In this document: piece after piece, positions 44,863-53,937 of the stretch
Layout: every line of letters begins with the position of its first letter
How positions within the stretch are numbered: position 1 is the stretch's first letter
From: Verrucomicrobia bacterium Tous-C9LFEB
GTDB lineage: Bacteria > Acidobacteriota > Terriglobia > Terriglobales > Acidobacteriaceae
Length of the DNA stretch: 64,000 bases
Assembly (NCBI GenBank): GCA_903970445.1
Contig: CAJCIP010000011.1
Coordinates: 62,001-126,000 of the forward strand
Reading direction: 5' to 3'
Position numbers and translations under genes: made by a program
The notes under the pieces: generated by a model
Seen by the model: the letters and a program-made list of their open reading frames with translations, nothing else
Database searches by the model: none
Told to the model about the DNA's origin: nothing

Positions 44863-47484
44863 CTAAACTGGAAGCGAAGTTTCCACAATCTTCTTGGACA
44901 ATAGTTTGGAGTAGCTGGCGCCCATGCGCTTGAACGCGGCGGAAGACTCCCAGTTTTCGACGGCTCTGATCAGGTCATCCATCGGCATCGGCTTGCCGAA
45001 GTAATAGCCCTGAGCTTCATCGCAGCGCCTGCGCAAGAGGAACGCCAACTCCTCCTCGTTCTCCACGCCTTCAGCGACAACTTTCATGTTCAGACCGTGC
45101 GCCATGGAAATGACGCTACGCACGACGGAGGCCGCCGTTGGATCATCAGGGCATTTGGAGATGAAGCTGCGATCGATCTTGAGGCGGTCCGCCTTGTAGT
45201 CGAGGATGTACTTGAAGTTTGAGAAGCCTGTTCCGAAGTCATCGATGGCGATGCGCACGCCGAGTTTACGAATGCGGCTCAGGCCATCCAGCGTGTCGCT
45301 GGAGCTGACCATCAGAGTGGACTCGGTGATCTCCAACTCAAGATCTTCCGGCGAGAGTTCAGACTCTTCCAGTGCCATCTCAACGATAGCCGAGAGGTCT
45401 CTCTGCTGGAACTGACGTGGCGACAAATTTGCCGCAAGCGTTAATTTGCGTCCAGTAAGTTGCTGCATGCGCCGTGTTTCGCGGCAAGACACTTGCAGCG
45501 CCCACTGACCGATGGGCAGAATCAGACCGCTCTCCTCGGCGATGGGAATGAACTCCACGGGAGGGATGTTTCCACGCGTGGGGTGGTTCCAGCGCAGCAG
45601 GGCTTCGAGACCGACGATGTCACCGGTCTTGCAGTCGACCTGCGGTTGATACGCCATGTACATCTGGTTGTTTTCGACCGCGTGACGCAGGTCCGCTTCA
45701 AGTTGAAGCTTGTCGGTATTGGCTTCCAGCATGGCTCCCGAGAAAGCCTGGAAATCATTGCGGCCGCGGCTCTTCGCCGAATACATCGCAGCATCTGCAT
45801 TGCGCAACATGGAGACGGGATCACCGCCCCAATCGGGATACACGCACATACCGACGCTTGCCGTGACATTGACCTCGCGCCCAGCGATTGTGACGGTGGG
45901 TTGCAACTTGGCAATGATGCGCGAAGCACACGCATAGGCATCGTCAATGGTGCCGGAGTTCGGCATCAGGACAATAAATTCATCGCCACCAACCCGTGCC
46001 ACTGTATCGGTTTTACGGACGGCGGAAAGCAGTCTTTCCGCAACTTCCATCAGCAGCTGGTCGCCCGCCCAATGGCCGAGCGAATCGTTGATGCGCTTGA
46101 AATGGTCGAGGTCCACAACGAAGAGCGCCACCTGCTGGTCCATGGTCTTCGCGCGTGCAATGGCTTCTCGGATGCGCTCATTCAGAAGGATGCGATTCGG
46201 CAGCTTGGTAAGTGTGTCGTGGTGAGCCAGGAAGCTGATGGAGTCGTTCAGCTTCTTGCGCTCTGAAATATCGAACGCAACGTTCAGGTATCCAGTGATT
46301 TCACCTTCCGGCCCGCGGAGCACGGTCGTCGCAAGGTGCACAGCGACCTTGTTGCCGTCGTTGCGCACGTAATTCCATTCGGCCTCGGTGTTCTTGCGGC
46401 GCTTGAGCGAGGCAATGAGAGTGTCAAAGCCGGCGACGACAGTCTCGCCAAGCGATTCTGTGAGTTGCATGGAGCGCGCGCTTAGTTCGGCTGGGTCATG
46501 CACAATCACAACAGAATGTTTGCCGATAAGTTCATGGCGCCGATATCCGGTTAGCTGCTCGGACGCACTGTTCATCGCGGTGATGGTGCCGTGCGGATTT
46601 GTTGCGATAATGCTGAACGGCGCGTCCTGAATGATGGACTGAGCGAAGCGGTTCAGCTCTTCCAGGTGCTTTTGGCGAGAACGTTCTTCACGCAGATCGA
46701 CGAACGTGATCGCCAGACCGCCGGGCATGGGTACAACGCGCATCGTGAAGCAAAGGTCTACCCCTTCTGGAGTCTTATCTTTTACTTCACCCTGGAAGGG
46801 GCACTGCTTCTGAATCACTTCACGGAGGCGCTCAAGCGCGCCATTCTCAGACATATGCGGCAGAAGGTCGGTCATCAACCTTCCGTTCAATTGCTCGTTG
46901 CTTAGGTGAAATAGTGCGAGGGCCTGGCTATTTGCGTACGTGAAACGGAAATCGGCAACGCTGCCCAGCTTGGTGCGAACTGTTTCCAACATGCAGAAGG
47001 ACTGCGCGTTGCTTTCCGCTGCCGTGATAAATCGCTCTTCAGCTCCTTCGGAGGACTGCTTGAAGTCTGTGATCTTGCGGAGTATCGGAAGCAGGGAAAC
47101 GACGCCGATCGCCACAATCAAGGAAGCCACTGCGGTGAGCGCTGCGAGCTTGGTTTCAGCAATACTCGGTTGCGATTGCATCAGTTCGAGGCCGCGCTTG
47201 ATGCCGAACGTGAACACGACGAGCGCGAGACCCGCGACGGTGAGCCGATAGGGTATCTGCTGCTTTAGCTTGAATGCGAGCCGCGCGATCATGTAGCAGA
47301 CGATGACGCATGCCGACCAGGAACACACCTCGGACGCGATGCGGACCCAGACCAGTGTGCTGAGGTGCAGGAAGAATGCACCGTAGATCATGAATAGCAA
47401 GCTGCCGGCGCCGAGGACGGAGCCCAACACTACTTTTCTGCTTCTTAGCTGTGACAAACCCACTGAGCTACTCCTCGGACGCAC
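44863..47484 (-). CDS. Membrane PAS-GGDEF-EAL protein (cyclic-di-GMP turnover)
   Basis: An 873-residue sensor. About four membrane segments (18-140) precede two PAS-like domains (~155-265 and ~280-405), a GGDEF domain and an EAL domain. GGDEF at 499-503 is intact, and RKTD five residues before it is a feedback inhibition (I-) site. EALLRW at ~627, [10 protein letters not shown] and [11 protein letters not shown] in the EAL domain are intact. It could therefore make or break c-di-GMP. GTG 47484 is the start. It is convergent with hemC. Confidence 0.92.
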   Translation of the reverse strand: MRPRSSSVGLSQLRSRKVVLGSVLGAGSLLFMIYGAFFLHLSTLVWVRIASEVCSWSACVIVCYMIARLAFKLKQQIPYRLTVAGLALVVFTFGIKRGLELMQSQPSIAETKLAALTAVASLIVAIGVVSLLPILRKITDFKQSSEGAEERFITAAESNAQSFCMLETVRTKLGSVADFRFTYANSQALALFHLSNEQLNGRLMTDLLPHMSENGALERLREVIQKQCPFQGEVKDKTPEGVDLCFTMRVVPMPGGLAITFVDLREERSRQKHLEELNRFAQSIIQDAPFSIIATNPHGTITAMNSASEQLTGYRRHELIGKHSVVIVHDPAELSARSMQLTESLGETVVAGFDTLIASLKRRKNTEAEWNYVRNDGNKVAVHLATTVLRGPEGEITGYLNVAFDISERKKLNDSISFLAHHDTLTKLPNRILLNERIREAIARAKTMDQQVALFVVDLDHFKRINDSLGHWAGDQLLMEVAERLLSAVRKTDTVARVGGDEFIVLMPNSGTIDDAYACASRIIAKLQPTVTIAGREVNVTASVGMCVYPDWGGDPVSMLRNADAAMYSAKSRGRNDFQAFSGAMLEANTDKLQLEADLRHAVENNQMYMAYQPQVDCKTGDIVGLEALLRWNHPTRGNIPPVEFIPIAEESGLILPIGQWALQVSCRETRRMQQLTGRKLTLAANLSPRQFQQRDLSAIVEMALEESELSPEDLELEITESTLMVSSSDTLDGLSRIRKLGVRIAIDDFGTGFSNFKYILDYKADRLKIDRSFISKCPDDPTAASVVRSVISMAHGLNMKVVAEGVENEEELAFLLRRRCDEAQGYYFGKPMPMDDLIRAVENWESSAAFKRMGASYSKLLSKKIVETSLPV

Positions 47485-47624
47485 CTGTGAGTGACAGGAA
47501 CAAGCTTCTTATCGGCATCGAAGTATGAACGTAACAACTCCGGTACCTCTGAAACTAGGCAAAAGCTGCCGCCTTTGTTGTGGTCAGCGCTGCCGCTTTC
47601 GTTGTAGTGGAACGATTAGGCAGT

Positions 47625-47651
47625 AAAAAGCCCGTCCAGCAGGACGGGCTT
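47625..47651 (-). terminator. Rho-independent terminator after the ALDH16 gene
   Basis: On the minus strand AAGCCCGTCC pairs with GGACGGGCTT (10 bp, 47628-47651) around a four-base loop and is followed by TTTTT. It lies 22 bases beyond the stop of the aldehyde dehydrogenase gene, in the right orientation. Confidence 0.88.
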
Positions 47652-47672
47652 GGTCGATCTTCGCGCGTACTG

Positions 47673-50114
47673 TTACTCGCCGTAGGGTACCCAGATATTC
47701 TTCACCTGTGTTGCATGACGAAGAAACCACCTGCCCTCTGCCTGTGCTGGATCGAACCAATCGATTGGACGGCCTTCGTTGGTCCACACCTGCTTCAGGT
47801 TTCCGATAGAGCTGAGTTTTGCTTGCGTAGAACTGGCCTCGTCGCGGAAGCTCCATATCGCGTCGATGTCATCGTGCTCTGCAAGTGTTTTGCCCAGTTC
47901 GCTGGGCTTCCCCGCGACAAGGTTTACGACACCGCCGGGTAGGTCGCTTGTATCGAACACCTGATAGAGATCGCCCATCAGCAGTGCCGCGCGTTCGCTT
48001 GGAACAGCGACAACGGTGTTGCCCATCGCAATCGCCGGCAAAATCAGCGACATGAGGCTCAGCAGCGGAGCTTCGTCCGGCGGGAGAATTGCCACAGTTC
48101 CAATCGCTTCCTTCATTGCTAGCGTCACCATGCGGAAGGGTGGGTTGTGAACGGAACCTTCGTACTTGTCGCACCACGCGGCGTAGCTGAAGATGCGCTG
48201 GACCGCCTGGTCGAACTCCACGATCGCCTGAGTTGTCTTCACCGAGTCTGCTAGCTTGCCGATGATTTCGTTTGAGCGCTGCTCCAGGTTTTCAGCAAGG
48301 AAATACAGCACCTGTGCGCGCCCGTGCGCGGTCGTTCGTGCCCATTTGCCTGCCGCTGTTCGCGCAGCTTCGACGGCGTTGCGGATGTCCTTCCTGTTTC
48401 CTAATGGAGCGTGACCCACGATCTTCCCTTGCCGGTTGCTAATGGGGAAGCTATAGCCTGAGTCGGGGCGAGACTGCTTACCGCCGATGTACTGCTTCAC
48501 CGTGCGATCCAGAGGACGCTCGAAGTTGGCGAGGTAGTCTGACTCTTCGTTGACGGCGTTATCACCGGGGTCTTCACTGGCACCGAATTCTGAACCTGGA
48601 AGAGGTTCGGGAAGCGGATGTGGCGCGAGTTCACCTTCGGCCTTTGTCCACGAAGGCACGAGGTATTCGTACATGCCTTCCTTGCCACCTTCGCGTCCGT
48701 AGCCGGACTCGCGATATCCGCCGAAACCGCACGCAGCGTCGAATAGGTTCGTTGCGTTCACCCATACAACACCGGCCTTCACCTGAGCGGCAACATCGAG
48801 CGCGACGTTGATGTTCTCGCTCCAGATGCATGCGGCCAAGCCGTATGTTGTGTTGTTGGCAAGCTCGACGGCCTCGGCAGGTGTGCGGAAGGTCATCGAT
48901 GCGAGCACAGGGCCGAAGATTTCCTCCTGCGCGACGGTCGAGCTTGGGTGAACGTCCGTGAGCAGTGTCGGCTTGAGGAACAGGCCTTTCTCAGGAACAG
49001 TGATGTCCGGTTGCCAGCACGTTGCGCCTTCCGCAATCCCCATCGCGATGAGCTTTTGTATGCGGTCGTACTGCACCTGATCGACGATGGCGCCGATGTC
49101 GATGGCTTTGTCCAGCGGCGAGCCGAGGCGCAGCGTTTCCATGCGTGCGCGAATCTTGTCGTAGAGCCGCTCGGCGACGCGTTCCTGCACCAGCAGCCGC
49201 GATCCTGCGCAGCACACCTGACCCTGGTTGAACCAGATGCCGTCGACGAGTCCTTCTACAGCAGAGTCGAGGTCGGCGTCATCGAAGACGATGAAGGGCG
49301 ACTTGCCACCAAGTTCCAGCGATAGCTTTTTGGTTGTGTTTGCGGTGGCTTTGCGGATAAGGCGGCCCACCTCGGTCGAGCCTGTGAAGGCGATCTTGTC
49401 GATGCCGGGATGCGCGACGATTGCCGCGCCTGTTTCTCCCGCACCGTTGACCAGATTGAGGACGCCCTTCGGCAGACCGATTTCATCAGCGATTTCAACG
49501 AGTGCGATTGCTGACAGCGGTGTGAACTCGGCCGGCTTGATAACGACAGTGTTTCCTGCCGCGAGCGCGGGCGCGACCTTCCACGCGAACATCAACAGCG
49601 GAAAGTTCCACGGGATGATCTGCCCAACGACGCCGACGGCAGCGAAGCCGGGAAACTCCGCTTCGAGCAACTGCGCCCAGCCTGCGTGGTGATGAAAGTG
49701 GCGCGCAACAAGCGGCACATCGATGTCTCGCGATTCGCGTATGGATTTTCCGTTATCGAGCGTTTCCAGCACGGCCAACTTGCGCGAGTGCTTCTGCACT
49801 TGCCGCGCAAGCGCATAGAGGTAGCGAGCGCGCTGATGTCCAGTCAATGCCTGCCATCCTGGGAGCGCGGCGCGTGCGGCTTTCACAGCGTGGGCAACAT
49901 CGCCCGCGTCGGCATTCGCGATGGTCGCCAGCGTTTCACCGGTGGCCGGGTTCTTCGTGACGAAAGAGTCCTTGCCGACCAGTGTCCATTCGCCGTTGAT
50001 GTAATGCCCGAAGCTGCGCTGGTGCGCGTCGAGCCAGTTCACGACTTCGCTTGCGTCCTCCGGCGCTGGGCCGTACTCCATCGAATGAAACTTTTCCACT
50101 ACGCTGCTTGCCAT
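47673..50114 (-). CDS. ALDH16-type double-domain aldehyde dehydrogenase
   Basis: An 813-residue protein made of two aldehyde dehydrogenase units, like ALDH16. The first (about 30-500) is complete: LSLELGGKSPFIVFDDAD with the base Glu, NQGQVCCAGSRLLVQ with the catalytic Cys, and EEIFGPV. The second (about 530-813) is a shorter unit without an obvious catalytic Cys, as in the ALDH16 family, where it contributes to dimer structure. It oxidises an aldehyde with NAD(P). ALDH16-like genes are often near deoC in this group of bacteria, which would make acetaldehyde from deoxyribose-5-phosphate the likely substrate. Start ATG 50114 overlaps the end of the RibD-like gene by 16 bases; a T-run terminator follows. 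Confidence 0.86.
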   Translation of the reverse strand: MASSVVEKFHSMEYGPAPEDASEVVNWLDAHQRSFGHYINGEWTLVGKDSFVTKNPATGETLATIANADAGDVAHAVKAARAALPGWQALTGHQRARYLYALARQVQKHSRKLAVLETLDNGKSIRESRDIDVPLVARHFHHHAGWAQLLEAEFPGFAAVGVVGQIIPWNFPLLMFAWKVAPALAAGNTVVIKPAEFTPLSAIALVEIADEIGLPKGVLNLVNGAGETGAAIVAHPGIDKIAFTGSTEVGRLIRKATANTTKKLSLELGGKSPFIVFDDADLDSAVEGLVDGIWFNQGQVCCAGSRLLVQERVAERLYDKIRARMETLRLGSPLDKAIDIGAIVDQVQYDRIQKLIAMGIAEGATCWQPDITVPEKGLFLKPTLLTDVHPSSTVAQEEIFGPVLASMTFRTPAEAVELANNTTYGLAACIWSENINVALDVAAQVKAGVVWVNATNLFDAACGFGGYRESGYGREGGKEGMYEYLVPSWTKAEGELAPHPLPEPLPGSEFGASEDPGDNAVNEESDYLANFERPLDRTVKQYIGGKQSRPDSGYSFPISNRQGKIVGHAPLGNRKDIRNAVEAARTAAGKWARTTAHGRAQVLYFLAENLEQRSNEIIGKLADSVKTTQAIVEFDQAVQRIFSYAAWCDKYEGSVHNPPFRMVTLAMKEAIGTVAILPPDEAPLLSLMSLILPAIAMGNTVVAVPSERAALLMGDLYQVFDTSDLPGGVVNLVAGKPSELGKTLAEHDDIDAIWSFRDEASSTQAKLSSIGNLKQVWTNEGRPIDWFDPAQAEGRWFLRHATQVKNIWVPYGE

Positions 50115-50776
50115 CCTTCTGCTCCCTCGGAATTCTTTGTAAGAACGAAATGTGTCGCCTTCTCCCCGGCCGTCACGGTTGGTTTGCCGAAGCCGAGATT
50201 CCGCAGGTTGATGCCATGCAGTAACAGTTCACCTTGGCCAAGCAGAACCGGCGAGAGCGCCAGATGAAGCTCATCAATCAAACCGCGTTGCAGGAGCTGT
50301 CGAATGGTGCTCACACCGCCGCCAAGTCGGACGTCCTTACCGTTCGCCGCAGCTTTCGCTTCTTCCAATGCGTGTTCTATGCCACCGGTGACGAAATGAA
50401 AATCAGTGCCGCCGTTCATGCGCAGTGTTTCGCGAGGGTGATGCGTCAGCACAAACGCTGGCACATGGTACGACGGCGTATCGCCCCACCAGCCCTTCCA
50501 CGAATCGTCGGGCCAAGGACCTCGCACCGGACCGAACATATTGCGACCGATTATCCACGCTCCAACATTTTCAAAGGACCTCGCTGCAAAGCCCGCATCG
50601 ATGGGGTTTACTTCACTCGCCTCACCACCGTGCATCCGCTGAAACGTTGGCGTTGCGAAGAACCACGCGAACATTTCCGGTCCTCGCACCCCAAGTGGAT
50701 TCTCGACGCTTTGATTCGCCCCTGCGCCGAAGCCGTCCAGCGACAGTGAAAATGCGGCCACTCGAACTTTACTCAT
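50099..50776 (-). CDS. RibD C-terminal domain / dihydrofolate reductase-like protein
   Basis: A 225-residue reductase-fold protein. KVRVAAFSLSLDGFGAG begins the fold and GKDVRLGGGVSTIRQLLQRG with LIDELHLALSPVLLGQGE ends it, as in stand-alone RibD_C/YyaP-like proteins. The substrate is unknown; most such proteins are annotated only by fold. ATG 50776; its 3' end overlaps the ALDH16 start by 16 bases, so the two may be cotranscribed. Confidence 0.85.
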   Translation of the reverse strand: MSKVRVAAFSLSLDGFGAGANQSVENPLGVRGPEMFAWFFATPTFQRMHGGEASEVNPIDAGFAARSFENVGAWIIGRNMFGPVRGPWPDDSWKGWWGDTPSYHVPAFVLTHHPRETLRMNGGTDFHFVTGGIEHALEEAKAAANGKDVRLGGGVSTIRQLLQRGLIDELHLALSPVLLGQGELLLHGINLRNLGFGKPTVTAGEKATHFVLTKNSEGAEGWQAA

Positions 50777-50895
50777 CTCTTTTCATCCGCGAGAAGTGAC
50801 TCGTTGCGCACCGACCTTATGGTACTCGTTCGGATTCCGTAACCATATGCGACGCTCTCGCGCACCGCGCATCAGACTGCACAGAGGGCGAAGGC

Positions 50896-51753
50896 ATGTT
50901 TCTGATCACAGGCACCACCGGTCACGTAGGAGGCGCAGCGGCGCAGGAGCTGTTGGCCAAGGGCAAGAAGGTTCGCGCGCTCGTTCGCAGCCTGGAGAAG
51001 GCAGCGGCGTGGCGGGGCCAGGGCGTCGAGCTGGTGCAAGGCGACTGGACCGATGTTGCGGTGCTTAGCAAGGCACTCGAAGGCGTCGAGGGAGCGTACC
51101 TGATGATGCCGCCCACACAGACACCATCGCCGGGATTCCCTGAAGCGAAGGCTGTCGTCGCGGGTTATGTTCAGGCGCTCGGCAAGACGCCTGTGCCGAA
51201 GGTCGTTGCGCTGTCCTCCATCGGCTCAGAGCAGACCCGTGGTCTCGGTTTGATTACGAGTACGCATCTGCTTGAAGAAGCGCTGAAGAACCTCCTGTTT
51301 CCTGTTGCGTTCATACGGGCAGGCGGCTTTTACGAGAACTTTCTCTACGGCTTGCAGAGCGGCCAGGACGGCCTTCTCCCGGTGATGTATGCGCCTGCGG
51401 ACCGTGCGGTGCCGATGATCGCAACCAAAGACATCGGAGCCGAAGTCGCGAAGCTGCTTACGAGCGAATGGGAGGGCAAGCGAATTATCGAGCTCGGTAC
51501 GCCGATCACGCCGGACGCCTTGGCCGCAGAGCTCGGTGAGGTGCTTGGCCGCGAAGTGAAGGCGCAGATCGTGCCGCGTGAGGCATGGGCGCCGACGCTC
51601 GAACACATGGGTCTGCCGAAGGGTTCAACGTGGGCTTACGAGGAAATGATCGACAGCTTCAACTCAGGTTGGATTCACTTTGGAGTGGAGGGGACGGAGA
51701 AGGTTGCAGGCGCAACGGGCGCAAAAGAAGTATTTGCGAAGGCGAAAGTTTAG
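50896..51753 (+). CDS. NmrA-like NAD(P)H-binding oxidoreductase (atypical SDR)
   Basis: A 285-residue Rossmann protein. The nucleotide motif MFLITGTTGHVGGAAAQEL is at the start, with VRALVRSLEKA selecting the NADP phosphate and QGDWTDVAVLSKALEGV following. It resembles quinone oxidoreductase 2/NmrA proteins without the YxxxK pair of classical SDRs, so it may sense or reduce small quinone-type molecules. AGAGGGCGAAGG precedes ATG 50896. Divergent from the RibD-like gene. Confidence 0.85.
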   Translation: MFLITGTTGHVGGAAAQELLAKGKKVRALVRSLEKAAAWRGQGVELVQGDWTDVAVLSKALEGVEGAYLMMPPTQTPSPGFPEAKAVVAGYVQALGKTPVPKVVALSSIGSEQTRGLGLITSTHLLEEALKNLLFPVAFIRAGGFYENFLYGLQSGQDGLLPVMYAPADRAVPMIATKDIGAEVAKLLTSEWEGKRIIELGTPITPDALAAELGEVLGREVKAQIVPREAWAPTLEHMGLPKGSTWAYEEMIDSFNSGWIHFGVEGTEKVAGATGAKEVFAKAKV

Positions 51754-52055
51754 AGCACAGCCTTCCCACTGGGCTCAAAGCTGATGCGCAGACGAGTTCG
51801 CGTGGCATGAGCAAAGCGCTCCAGGGTCCGAGTAGAAGGGCGGACCTTTCCGCTCTCCAGGCGTGCAACGACTGCTTGTGTGGTTCCCATGGCTTTTGCC
51901 ACCTGTTCTTGCGTCATGTCTGCGTCCCCGCGCGCCTTGATCAGAGAGGACGCAAGCGAAAACTCCTTTTCCAATGCGTCAAAAGCCGCGACATACTTAG
52001 GGTCTTTACGCCATGCGGCAAAAGCCTGCGATGCTGGAATAAATTCTCGTGCCAT
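51750..52055 (-). CDS. XRE-family helix-turn-helix protein, antitoxin-like, without an adjacent toxin
   Basis: A 101-residue protein with an N-terminal helical segment and a C-terminal HTH (MTQEQVAKAMGTTQAVVARL then GKVRPSTRTLERFAHA). It resembles HigA-type antitoxins. AAGGAGG lies five bases before ATG 52055. No HigB/RelE-like toxin frame is present on either side, so it is an orphan or works otherwise. Upstream, GGTACA (52077-52082) and TGTACC (52101-52106) make an inverted repeat that could be its operator. Confidence 0.8.
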   Translation of the reverse strand: MAREFIPASQAFAAWRKDPKYVAAFDALEKEFSLASSLIKARGDADMTQEQVAKAMGTTQAVVARLESGKVRPSTRTLERFAHATRTRLRISFEPSGKAVL

Positions 52056-52119
52056 TCAACCTCCTTGCTACAACTCGGTACATATTGCATGATGGGTGGC
52101 TGTACCCGAAACTTGGCAC

Positions 52120-52719
52120 TCAAAGGTCCTGCTCGTGCAACGGGCTATAAATCCATTCCACATTAGCAAGAAGATCACGTGCCTCGTCGTCGAAGATTGG
52201 GTGATAGTGATGCACATGTGGATCAGGTAGAAGGTTCTCGTCTGCTTGGCATTCTTGCCAACCTAATCCTTCGAGTTCCTTGGCCCAAGCATCCACAGGT
52301 CCGTAGCAGTGAATGAAATTATGTTCATCGAGAACCAGTAGTGCAGGGCTATCAACTGACTTGATCCAAAAGTTGTGCCTAGAGTCGGATTCTAAAAAAC
52401 CTTTGTAGCGGTCGAGCAAAGTACGTACGTCAGTACGAAGGAGGCTGTTTGCGCTCTGATAGCGGCCAGTACTACCTTCGCCCCGAGAAACACGAAGAAC
52501 ATACAGTAGCCAGAATGGGTCGGGCATCCTGTACATCAGCTTCTTGAGCAATTCGATCTGGCTTCCATCAGTAACAATTGTTAGAAGCGGTGTACCTTTT
52601 CGATCCTCTTTGGCGAAAACCCTTGGGTACTTGATTTCGCCCGCGCTCGGATCGGCATGCCCACCTTGTAGACGGTGTCGTGCAGCGAAGGTTGGGTTTT
52701 CGTTTGAAGCCTCACGCAA
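52120..52719 (-). CDS. Protein of unknown function
   Basis: A 199-residue protein from TTG 52719, overlapping the end of deoC by eight bases. It contains PDPFWLLYVLRVSRGEGSTG and FNFIHCY-like aromatic segments (NFIHCYGPVDAWAKELEG) and a His-rich part (DPHVHHYHP). No signal or membrane segment. I do not recognise the family. It lies 64 bases before the XRE gene and may be cotranscribed with it. Confidence 0.6.
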   Translation of the reverse strand: MREASNENPTFAARHRLQGGHADPSAGEIKYPRVFAKEDRKGTPLLTIVTDGSQIELLKKLMYRMPDPFWLLYVLRVSRGEGSTGRYQSANSLLRTDVRTLLDRYKGFLESDSRHNFWIKSVDSPALLVLDEHNFIHCYGPVDAWAKELEGLGWQECQADENLLPDPHVHHYHPIFDDEARDLLANVEWIYSPLHEQDL

Positions 52720-53770
52720 TGGGGTGCCGATGCACCGCCGAGTATCTTCCCGTCACATGGTGCTCCAACTGCCGCTCAATGTCTGCGAGCATTGAACTCG
52801 CGCCAAAGCGAAACAGCGTCGGCTCCAGCCACGGACGCCCTAATTCATCCTTCATCAAGGCAAGCCAATCGAGCGACTGCTTCGCTGTCTTGATCCCGCC
52901 GGCGGGCTTGTAGCCGACGCTCATGCCGGTGCGCTCGGCGTAGTCGCGGATAGCGCGCACCATCACCAGCGAAACGGGCAGCGTGGCGTTCACGGCTTCT
53001 TTGCCGGTTGAAGTCTTGATGAAGTCCGAGCCGGCCATCATCGCTACCCAGCTCGCACGGGCCACGTTGCGCAGCGTCAGCAGATCGCCGGTACCGAGAA
53101 TAGCCTTCATGTGCGCCGGACCGCAGGCTTCCTTGAAGGCAGCGACTTCGTCGTAGAGCGCGTTCCATTCGCCGTTGAAAACATGTGCGCGTGTGATGAC
53201 GATGTCGATCTCGCTCGCTCCAGCCTCGACGGAGCGGCGAATCTCGTTCACGCGAGTTTCCAGCGGAGACAGACCGGCAGGGAAGCCGGTCGACACAGCA
53301 GCCACAGGAATGCCACTGCCCTCAAGGGCCTTCACTGCTGTTTCAACAAACGCGTGATACACGCAGACCGCGCCAACTGTGAGGTGCAGGTCTTCCACGC
53401 CGAGCGCCTTGATCAAATGATCCTGCAGTGGGCGCTTGGCTTTGGCGCAAAGCCGCTTCACGCGTTCGGCGGAATCATCGCCGCTGAGTGTCGTGAGGTC
53501 CATGCACGAGATGGCGCGCAGCAGCCACGCGGCCTGCCAATCCTTCTTCACACTGCGGCGCGTGCCGATGGTTGCTGCGCGGCGCTCGATGGCGCTGGTG
53601 TTTGCGCGCTGCTCTTCCACCCATTCCCGGTTCAGCGGGATTTGCCGGTTCGGCTCCAGCGTGCGCCCGTGCAACGTTACTGCACTTGCTTTGCGGATGC
53701 CATGGATACTGATGCTTTCACCAGCACTAGCCTCCGCGGTCTTCAGGCTTTGTCCCGACGAAGTAGCCAT
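52712..53770 (-). CDS. deoC: Deoxyribose-phosphate aldolase
   Basis: A 352-residue Schiff-base aldolase splitting 2-deoxyribose-5-phosphate into acetaldehyde and glyceraldehyde-3-phosphate. The barrel motifs are clear: MDLTTLSGDD, SEIDIVITRAHV and the lysine in GSDFIKTSTGKEAVNATLP. It is longer than the E. coli enzyme (~259) because of an N-terminal extension of about 80 residues, which is common in the longer DeoC branch. ATG 53770 is used; an upstream in-frame start adds 24 residues without support. The likely acetaldehyde-using ALDH16 gene is on the same strand but 2.6 kb away. Confidence 0.93.
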   Translation of the reverse strand: MATSSGQSLKTAEASAGESISIHGIRKASAVTLHGRTLEPNRQIPLNREWVEEQRANTSAIERRAATIGTRRSVKKDWQAAWLLRAISCMDLTTLSGDDSAERVKRLCAKAKRPLQDHLIKALGVEDLHLTVGAVCVYHAFVETAVKALEGSGIPVAAVSTGFPAGLSPLETRVNEIRRSVEAGASEIDIVITRAHVFNGEWNALYDEVAAFKEACGPAHMKAILGTGDLLTLRNVARASWVAMMAGSDFIKTSTGKEAVNATLPVSLVMVRAIRDYAERTGMSVGYKPAGGIKTAKQSLDWLALMKDELGRPWLEPTLFRFGASSMLADIERQLEHHVTGRYSAVHRHPIA

Positions 53771-53890
53771 GTCTGAACTCCTTGCGGACGCGCCGGATGC
53801 TTGCGGAAGAGCGCGCCACAGCGGCGAATCACGAGAAATCAAGTGTATCGCGCTTACTCCGTAGCCATCTAGCCTCCGCTCTTATCTAAG

Positions 53891-53918
53891 CTCTACTCTC
53901 TACCCGTCTACTCTCTGC
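53891..53918. repeat. Short GTAGAG-type repeat, copy 1 (minus orientation)
   Basis: A 28-base run of degenerate hexamers (CTCTAC, CTCTAC, GTCTAC, CTCTGC on the plus strand) between deoC and the GH38 gene. It is the reverse complement of the array at 60007-60033, matching at about 23 of 28 positions. Confidence 0.5.
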
Positions 53919-53937
53919 ATTTGTTACCCTTGCGCCC

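Noticed and set aside
45460-46266. 268-codon plus-strand frame inside the GGDEF-EAL gene
   Set aside because: Overlaps the intact GGDEF and EAL motifs on the other strand; no domain recognised.
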